From Lophium mytilinum (Eukaryota > Ascomycota > Dothideomycetes > Mytilinidiales > Mytilinidiaceae), in the NCBI GenBank assembly GCA_010093605.1, contig MU004194.1:1101793-1165792 (forward strand): a stretch of DNA of 64,000 nt, given 5' to 3'. The position numbers were made by a program, and so were the translations under genes. The notes beneath the pieces are model-generated. The model saw only the letters and a program-made list of their open reading frames with translations. It did not search any database and had not been told where the DNA came from. Below are positions 56,598 to 64,000 of this stretch, piece by piece (the first letter of the stretch is position 1; every line of letters begins with the position of its first letter).

Positions 56598-58295
56598 GCC
56601 GGAGGACTGAGAGTGGATACGAGAGGTATCTATCTACGGATTGCTAGATACGAGAGGTACCTGTCTGCGGACTGCATTTGCGCGCAACTGGGAGGCGCGG
56701 GCGTTTCGGGCCATTTTTTCTCTTCGATGCCCTGGAGATTGTATTACTGCCATGGCCCGACGGGATAGGGGTTTGAAGGAGGGATGGAATCAGGGTGTAC
56801 AAAAGTAGTAGTTGTATAATTGCAGGGAGTCCTTTTGCCTACGACCTATCCCGTGATTGATGCTACAGATGCGGCTGGTGCAGTGGATCTTCCCTCGGAG
56901 CGGTGCGGTAATTTACTCACAACGGCGCGTCTTCATTGATGCGATTGCATCCACGCGGCGCAACTGCTAACCCCTAGGATTATACGCGGCTGGCCATAGT
57001 TCAGCAGGGACTGACGAAGTAAGTTCGGCTAATACAGCACGTGACGACAGCTCTGCCTGATATACCCCGGTCACATTCCCAAGAAGCATCCAAAACTCGG
57101 CACGATGTACGTTAGTGCTGTCTCAAGCCATCTGTAAGTACTGTGTATCATAGGAGCTCCGTGGAGACCAGGGGTTTGGAGTGTGGTTGGTGCACGGTCC
57201 GCATCCAATGTGCCACAAAGTCTGACGCGCTCCGAGACCCATGCAGATTGCAGCCACTTCACAGGAATGTGTAACGTCGCAGCTGCCTGTGAAATGCACG
57301 CAAGTTAACATGGCACGCCTCAATGACGACTGAAAGGGAACTGAGCAGACGTAGGAATTTGCCATGAGGAGGCGCGCCATGGAGGAGGGGGAGTTGGAGT
57401 GTCGCGTGCCCCTTTATATGTTTGACAATTTGTTATTGGAGATACAGCCGAGCGGGAGCCGAAAGAGTGTCGAGAGGTGGCTGGCGGCGTGTCCGCGTGG
57501 CCTGTCCAGACGAGGGCGAAGGAGAAATCCCGGCGCTAGGAAAGCTTGGAGAAGCTTGTGTCGGGTCAAGCTTTGCTCCCGGCTTGGAAGTGATCGCTGC
57601 TCCGACACAGATCAGATGAAAGCGCAAGACTCTTGCTGTACTCTGGAGCGCTCTCTGCCCTTCGGATCCACGGTCTGCACTGCGGGTTTTGTTGTCGCCG
57701 CCAGAAAGAAGGCGTCTGGCTTGCAGCGGCCCCATGGTCCCGAATCGCACGCCGGCACAGATAAGCGGGTGGGACTCACTCTCGCCTTGCGCTCAGCTCT
57801 ACCACGGTCTGAAATAGTGGTTATAGCCAGCGCGAACAGTCCAATTCTATCTTTGCAGTGTTACCCCTGGGCCGCGTCACTAGCTGGCCCACGACTCCAG
57901 CGCAATTCAAATATGGCGGCAGTCTCGACGGAATGGACGCGTAACTAGCCCTACCGGGGCACGCAAGGCTCGTCGACGATTGGGTCAGTGCACTCGCCAT
58001 CCTAGCCCACTGGAGGCCTCCGTCGGTCTTGCGTTTCCCACCCGGGCAGCGGCCTGCGCCATAGATATCTCCTGGCCGCTGCATATCTCCACAGGAGACC
58101 CAATGTCGCCCGCGCTGCTCTCTGCCCTCTCCGACGACGTGTGAAGGAGCTGAACAAAACACCGCCCTCACGCAACCGCCCACCCGATCCCATTGCTCGA
58201 CTTTTGCCGCCCGCTCCCGCACTGGACGGTCTCAGCCTTCTGTCCCAGTGCACACCTGCTGCTCCTCGGATCATGCTTCTAGCAAGCTACCACAC
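56598..58295. other. Intergenic, no gene recognised
   Basis: This 1.7-kb stretch contains a short tandem repeat just after PRP8 and a G/C-rich part near 57.4-58.2 kb. A 194-codon frame at 57364-57948 is Arg/Ser/Gly-rich without a domain and probably fortuitous. No other feature was seen. Confidence 0.5.
56617..56676. repeat. Tandem repeat, two 29-bp copies, period 31
   Basis: Copies at 56617-56645 and 56648-56676 both begin GATACGAGAGGTA. They differ at four positions, all of them C/T or A/G changes. The pair lies 20 bp after the PRP8 stop codon, in its 3' UTR. Confidence 0.85.
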
Positions 58296-59359
58296 ATGCT
58301 GATCACCATGATAATTCGGACATCGCTGCTGCTGTCGCTGCTCGTCGCCCTCGCTGCACTGGTGCATGCCGTCCCAACCCTCCGGAGACGAGACGCCGAT
58401 ATTGAGAGCCTCTATGGCATCACCGCTCTGAGGCAAGACCACAGCGGCAAGCGTGGTGACAACAAGCAGAAATACTTTCACGAATCCACCGTGAGTTCCT
58501 CGTTATACTTATACGTAGCGCTGCCTGACTGACCTGAGCTGACCGCCGCAGTTCCACCCCCACTATGATGGCCGCTTCGCCGAGAAGGTCCTGTCCTACG
58601 ACGACCGCCGCGCCAACCTAGTCGTGTTGATGAAGACCTACCTGTCCGCGATGCACGAAATCGGGACCGAGACGTGGATAATGCATGGCTCTCTGCTGGG
58701 CTGGTGGTGGAACCGCAAGATCATGCCGTGGGACTCGGACGTCGACGTGCAGGTCTCAGAGGCCGGCATGGACTTCTTGGCCGCCTACCACAACATGACC
58801 ATTCACCACTACCAGCTCCCTGGCGAGGCCAAAGGGCGAGACTACATGCTCGAAATCAATCCCCACTATGTCAACGGCTCGACGGCCGACAGGTTGAACG
58901 TGATTGATGCGCGGTGGATTGACACGCATACCGGCTTGTTCATCGATATCACGGCGCTGAGGCGGGATAAGGAAGCCGAGGCTGAGGGCAAGATGGGCGT
59001 CATGATGTGCAAAGACAGGCATCGTTATGAGGAAGCGCAGATTTTCCCGCTCAGGGATAGCTTTTTCGAGGGCATACCGGTCAAGATTCCGTATGCGTAT
59101 GCGGAGTTGCTGGAGGAGGAGTATGGGAAGAAAGCATTGACGAGGATAAATTATCAGAAGCATCACTTCGATGAGGAGAAGATGGAGTGGATACCGCTGA
59201 AGTAAGCTCTGCCCACTTTTGACATTTGATCGTGGAGATACTGACCAACCTTGCAGAGGCGCCAAAGACGAATCAAAGAAAAAGCCACGGCCTCTGAACC
59301 CAAAGCTTAGAATCAGACCCGGAGGTGGGGGCAGTGGGAGCTCGGTTGGGACTCTGTGA
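58296..59359 (+). CDS. LicD-family protein with signal peptide, 315 residues
   Basis: There are three exons: 58296-58490, 58552-59201 and 59257-59359. Donors are GTGAGT and GTAAGC, and phases agree. Residues 1-26 are a signal peptide or anchor (MIIRTSLLLSLLVALAALVHA). The core has WIMHGSLLGWWWNRKIMPWD then SDVDVQV at about residues 107-131, with the two-Asp signature of LicD and Mnn4-type nucleotidyltransferases. Further blocks are NVIDARWIDTHTGLFIDITAL and KIPYAYAELLEEEYGKKAL. LicD proteins attach phosphocholine or similar groups to sugars; fungal Mnn4 relatives promote mannosylphosphate addition to glycoproteins in the Golgi. The likely place is therefore the secretory pathway, but the transferred group is unknown. 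The C-terminal exon is short, basic and ends GGGGSGSSVGTL. The MLITM start at 58296 is used. Confidence 0.88.
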
Positions 59360-60102
59360 GAGTCACAGTCTCTACAGTACGCGAGTCTTCCGAAAGACGA
59401 GCGCATCATACGAGGAGAGGATACTCCATCACCCGATTCACCTCATCCCTTCCGAAACGAAGTCACATCGCCACTTCGATCGTCGCCTAACCACTTTTCG
59501 CCATCTCCGAATCTACTCATTCCTAATACCTATTACCTCAAGGCGTTGACGTCGGCGCGCGTCTCATTACCCTAGTAGATCAGCCGATCGACCCAATTCG
59601 CCGTCATTCTTATACCCCTACGACGTGACACACCTACATAAACATGGACTTTCGACAAAGCGAGGCGCTTACCGGAGTTTTTAGACTTTTCCCTCTTCAT
59701 TATGCTTACAGGAATTGGGATGATGCTGTTGATGGAGTCTTAAAATCATGTTGGATAGGGGGTTTCCGAGCATGTTCATATTCTCTCTTCGGTATTGTGG
59801 CATGTTTGAGTAATGGTTTGACAGGGACATGGGGCTGTCAGAAGCTCAGTAAGAATGAGGCAGTTCTGGAATAGAGAGATAGCACTACCGCGCGGCCCTG
59901 TGAAAACTGCAAGCATTCAAGTCGCCTTCTCTGTCAATGCCAGTGAATGATGGTATCCCAGCAATCGGCCACTGCTTAGGGGGCTTGCCAGACTTTTGGA
60001 AATGTGTCAAAACAGAATAGCTAGCAGAGAGTTGGGTACACAAAAACGCAATTAACCCTTTCACTCCGATATAAATTAAATGTGGGTTGGCTCGGCCAGC
60101 CA
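59360..60102. other. Intergenic
   Basis: This 0.74-kb stretch lies between the LicD gene and the F-box gene. A 76-codon frame at 59644-59874 has no recognisable features. Nothing else was seen. Confidence 0.5.
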
Positions 60103-61739
60103 ATGAGCGACACTGCTGCCTACACCCCGCTCAAACCCTACGCCTTCGACGACACGCCGATCCATGGGCTCTATCAAACCAAATCTCAGATATTCACAAA
60201 GATGGAGCAGTGCCGTCTTTTGTCTCTTGCAGACGAGCTTCTTCTCTCCATTGTTGAAACTCTCGCCGATGACAAGCAGTCGCTTGCCAGGCTCGCCTCG
60301 ACATGTACCCATTTCAAGGGAATCTCAGAGCCCTTCCTATACCGCGACATCAAGCTACGGAGCACAGTCGAGGCAGATCACATCGCTACCAGCATCAAGG
60401 CCAATGAGGCGAGGGCGCTTGCGGTCCATTTTATAGACAGTTGTTCGTCAGCCTCGAATCGAACGACAAACTTCAACTTCTTGATGAGAGACTTCAAGAA
60501 TTTGCGCAGTTGGACAATTGAGTCGCCCTACACTAATTATTCCGCATGGGTGGAAGAGCAGGGGTCACAGTGGGTTGAGAACGATTTGGAGCAGATTATT
60601 GAAGTCTTTCAGCTTGCGGGACTGGCTTCAACTTTGATCGAGCAGCCGAAACCGCTCGTGCTGCTGCAGTCATGTGAGTATTCGTGCTCTATTGTTATAG
60701 AACTGTCCTCCTATTCCGTTCCTATCATCTGCAAGTGAAGGTCTCAGGATTGTGCTGACAGTTAGCAGTCACTTTGCACCCCCACGGGCACAGTTCGCGC
60801 TGTTACCGTCTCGACCGTTTAGGTGCTATATTCCTTCACCCGTCACTTCGCACCATTCACCTCTCCTGTGTAAATATCGACAAAGACATTGAATACCTCC
60901 AACAACACCAGCACACGACTCCACTCACTACTCTTATCTTCGATGAATGCGAAATTTCGGCCCCTGGGCTGGCGTCAGTTCTCTGCGCTCCAAAAGGTCT
61001 CACTGACCTTACCCTGGGCGAAAACCTGCACCACAGCGACTTCCCTAGTATTTGGGCTCGAAGACACCGACGCGATAGTCACGATGGTCTTGTTGAAGCT
61101 CTGTTGCAGCAAGCTCACTCGCTCCAATTTTTCAAGCACCTTCGTGAGACATCAGCCCCCGTAAGGGGTTTCAACCTGCTTCCAAAGCTACGCAAATTGG
61201 AGCTATCTAGTGTTGATATCCGTCAACTTTTCAAATACGAACATTTCCTTCCTTCTGACCTTGAATCGCTGGTCCTAATCGAGTCGAATGAAACTTGGTT
61301 TGGCAAGCTCGACCAAGTACGAACTTTGCTGGCAGCGCACTGGTTGAGGAACCTAAAGTCACTATCCTTCATTGTCACTCTTCACCATCTTGCGGAAACA
61401 CTCTCCGACAAGCTTTGGGGAGCCACATTGGCACAACAAGTCCACAAACTCGCCTACGAGCTGCGTAATCGCGGCATCTGCTTTCAAATCTTCGTTCGCA
61501 ACGACTGCAGCAGAACAATACCTCCATATCTGGACGGCGAACGGATTCCGCAGCCTGTTGTCGTCTATGATTCGCAAGACTACTCGTTCGAGGCGAGACT
61601 GGGTGAGGAAATCCCGTTGGAGGAGAGGCGGGACAAGGACGAGCTTACAGAAGAGGAGGTGATTGCGTTGAAAAAACAGACTGATTGGCAAGTGCCATAC
61701 TGTGTAGTCTGCTGGGGAGACTCCTTGGAATGGGAATGA
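60103..61739 (+). CDS. F-box-like protein, 513 residues
   Basis: There are two exons, 60103-60673 and 60769-61739. The donor is T|GTGAGT, the acceptor GCAG, and the join gives QSFTLHPHG. The ATG at 60103 (MSDTAAYTP) is the first in frame. An F-box-like segment lies at residues about 37-75 (CRLLSLADELLLSIVETLAD, then SLARLASTCTHFKGISEPFL and YRDIKL). The remainder is a long solenoid-like region with leucine-rich periodicity (LRTIHLSCVNIDKDIEYLQQ; LTDLTLGENLHHSDFPSIWA; LPKLRKLELSSVDI; LESLVLIESNETWFGKLDQV). The final part is acidic and ends with WQVPYCVVCWGDSLEWE. Such F-box/LRR-like proteins serve as SCF substrate receptors, and the target is unknown. It differs from the F-box/ankyrin protein at 5.4 kb. 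Confidence 0.83.
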
Positions 61740-63462
61740 TGTAGATATGCACGCTGAATCCTCAACAGTGTTATTAGTGAATTGGGATTTTGGCGTAATA
61801 TGGGGGAGGAGTTTGTTTTCTCCGAGCATGAGTAGACAGAGTGCGAGGACTAACTTAGCTAACGTCAATTACTTAAGAACGCGACTGTGTCATGTACTTA
61901 TTGTACACGAAATCTAATCCCTTCGCGACGATAATCCTCACTACAAAGTCCAGCCGAAGTCCTTCACCATCGAAGGCTTACTATCACCATTACGTCTTCC
62001 TAGCTCTTACCATCACTACTCGATCTCAATCCCACACTTCCACCCTCCCCTTCCCCTTCCCCTTCCCCTTCCCCCTCCATGTCTCGAATGGTGGAAGAAG
62101 TTTTGATCCCCAACCCTGAGCCCATTCTAGGTTCCTGAAGAAAGATAGAGAGGGGACCGAAGGGATTTATATACCCCACAGAGAGAGAAGTGGAGATTGG
62201 GCACGTGTCTCAAAGAGGGGTGACACGCATTGAATCGTAATCAACATCCCCATATCCCCCTCGTATACCACGTGATCAGTAGCAGCAAAGGCCCAAGCGC
62301 AACGTAACGTCGTTGATCTCCTCACTCCCTCAATGTCAGCTTCGCTCTCAAAATTTCCCATCATCACTTTCAGCACAAAGTGGCTTAGCTGAAATGTTGT
62401 TAAATGCTGCTTAACAGAACCCCTCACTTCCAGCCGCATGGGCCTAAATCGGCCCGCCTCATGCAGGCTCTCAGCCGTGGATGCGAGTTCAGACACATTT
62501 CTGCAGGCCAAGGCCACCGTACCTAGGCAATCATGGTACTACAGCACATTTCCAGCTTCAAAGACTGTGTCCCAAGCCGCAAAACTGATAATCCTTCTCT
62601 CTTAAATTATCGCAGTCAGGGAACATAAGAAGCATGCCGTAGTCCCACTTCAGTCGACAATCTCATATCTTTTTTGCATTAGCAGCTAAAGATTGACGTA
62701 CTGCATTAGCTACCCAATACACTATTGGAAAGGTCTCGAATTGTAGACACTCGAAGCCGCATCTTCACCGACAATCACGTATATCGCATAGGGTCTAGCT
62801 TCTCAGTTTCTCTTTCAAGCCAGTTCAAATGCAGCTTACGCATTTCGTCACGTTTCCATATGTCGCATATCGCTCCAATTACACAACGGGGACTGTTCAG
62901 CTAAGCCCCTCTTCGGCTTACACCTTCAGATGTGAAGTACTCGGGACCAAGCTCCAAGACATTTTATACGCTCGTAACCTGGACGCTGAGACGACTCTTC
63001 GAAGCTCGAAGCGAATCATATTTTCCTCCCTGCCATAAGCATGCCTCTACCAACATCATTGGCAGCCACTTTCTCACTTGATGCGATATCCGAGCATAGC
63101 TGGGCTGGTCTAGACACGTTCTTTCCCCGCTTCTTTGACTGCATTGCTGCGCGCTTAGATGGTGAAAGCTGAATATCTGCTGAAAGCCACCTCAAACCCA
63201 CCTCAAGGTGTTTCAGCAGTGCCATATCCGGACCTTCTAACAGATCATGGCTTTTTCTGGGGTTCAACATTTGCCAGTTCTCCAGCTGAAGCCCACGGGG
63301 TTTGTTGTAAAATCAAAAGGCTTTGCGACCTGGCCAACTTAAATAGACCACGAGGGCGAGCTTTGAGCTTCTAAAATCCCAAATAGCTTTTCAACCCCTC
63401 AGCAATACCCTGATATACATTTAGGGAATATCTCAAAGTGGACATCAATCAAAATCGCAGCC
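61740..63462. other. Intergenic, no gene recognised
   Basis: This 1.7-kb stretch before the tyrosinase gene contains a simple CCCCTT repeat. Open frames of up to 116 codons show no domains. It probably holds the tyrosinase promoter. Confidence 0.5.
62047..62070. repeat. Simple repeat, (CCCCTT) x 4
   Basis: Four exact CCCCTT units stand in an intergenic pyrimidine tract. This is a microsatellite; it is not the TTAGGG telomere unit. Confidence 0.9.
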
Positions 63463-64000
63463 ATGGCGAGCTCGAACATCGCTGCTACTGGTGTACCTAC
63501 CACTCCCGGTGCCAACGGTAAGGTCTCGCAGTAGACATCGCCAATGACCAGGCTGAATGAATGATAGGCGCGGTCCCCATCAGACGAGAAATCCGCGATC
63601 TCCAAGCAAATTACAAAGACCAATGGAACCTTTACCTTCTGGGCCTCGTCGCATTTCAAAAGGTGTCCGAGACGGACCTGCTGTCGTATTACCAGATGGC
63701 CGGTACGTCTATAGAGTGACTCTGTCAATCGAAATGTCACTGCTTACCTTTTGAAAAGGTATTCATGGAGAACCATACATTCCTTGGAACGATGTCGCCG
63801 GTATACAGGATCCAGGGAGCGGCGGCTATTGCACTCACAGTTCGATCCTCTTCTTGACTTGGCATCGACCTTATCTCGCTCTATATGAGGTTTGTTGCAT
63901 CTTTCAATTATATAGATGCTTAGAATACCTGGAGGGGGGGCAAGACTGATCGTTTTCACAGCAATCCCTCTATGCTATCATCCAAGGAATTGCGCAAGAG
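63463..64000 (+). CDS. Tyrosinase (5' part, runs off window)
   Basis: Tyrosinases are binuclear copper oxidases that hydroxylate monophenols and oxidise diphenols to quinones, which leads to melanin and related pigments. Four exons are visible: 63463-63517, 63568-63702, 63759-63889 and 63962 to the edge, with agreeing phases. The product starts [20 protein letters not shown], then [20 protein letters not shown] and [20 protein letters not shown]. The first copper site (CuA) is provided by the His of GIHG, the His of GYCTHSS and the His of [12 protein letters not shown]. About 120 residues are visible; CuB and the C-terminal core lie outside. No signal peptide is evident, as is usual for the intracellular fungal class. 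The identification from the CuA motif is firm. Confidence 0.93.

Noticed and set aside
57364-57948. 194-codon frame on the plus strand
   Set aside because: It is Arg-, Ser- and Gly-rich with no domain, no splice partners and strong overlapping frames on both strands. It looks like a chance frame in G/C-rich intergenic DNA.
62047-62070. CCCCTT repeat as interstitial telomere
   Set aside because: The unit differs from the fungal TTAGGG/CCCTAA repeat and there are only four copies, so it is an ordinary microsatellite.

Overview
The window looks like nuclear DNA of a filamentous ascomycete (Pezizomycotina). A dothideomycete is my guess, but the sequence alone does not prove it. The reasons are short introns (mostly 45-100 nt) with GT-AG ends and CTAAC-like branch sites, genes on both strands separated by 0.4-1.7 kb, and fungal family markers: fungal HMG-CoA reductase, a DUF3605 protein, a Zn2Cys6 factor, IQGAP/Rng2, a YIL108W-like metalloprotease and a fungal tyrosinase. 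No rRNA, convincing tRNA, CRISPR array or complete transposon was seen. I assembled exon structures by hand from splice signals, reading frame and protein family conservation. Reading-frame sums agree for every multi-exon gene except one splice junction in the Zn2Cys6 gene.

Left part (1-9 kb): the 5' half of SDA1 (ribosome biogenesis, minus strand) is divergent from a 1020-residue PHD-finger protein. Next come an F-box/ankyrin protein and a small nuclear-looking protein of unknown function.

Minus-strand block (8.1-25.6 kb): the run includes cytochrome P450 no. 1, a CDF metal transporter with manganese-type motifs, cytochrome P450 no. 2, a nicotianamine-synthase-like gene in four exons, HMG-CoA reductase, and a DUF3605 (N-acetylglucosamine-induced protein 1-like) gene. 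The transporter, the two P450s and the nicotianamine-synthase-like gene form the most accessory-looking part of the window and may be linked by metal handling; this is inference. A short inverted-repeat element lies between the transporter and P450 no. 2.

Middle (26.8-43.4 kb): a tiny single-pass membrane protein, the small subunit of splicing factor U2AF, a zinc metalloprotease with a jacalin-like C-terminus in seven exons, a BTB protein, an unknown acidic/basic protein, a two-RRM RNA-binding protein, and an IQGAP with about 15 degenerate IQ motifs.

Right part (45-64 kb): a Zn2Cys6 transcription factor, ribosomal protein eL34 in seven exons including a 19-nt microexon, divergent from the spliceosome core protein Prp8 (2361 residues, two exons, no intein), a secreted LicD-family protein, an F-box protein, and the first four exons of a tyrosinase cut by the window end.

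Most of the window is housekeeping. Candidates for novelty are the nicotianamine-synthase-like gene and its neighbours, the metalloprotease-lectin fusion, the inverted-repeat element, a diverged 200-bp tandem duplication, and the two unassigned conserved-looking genes.
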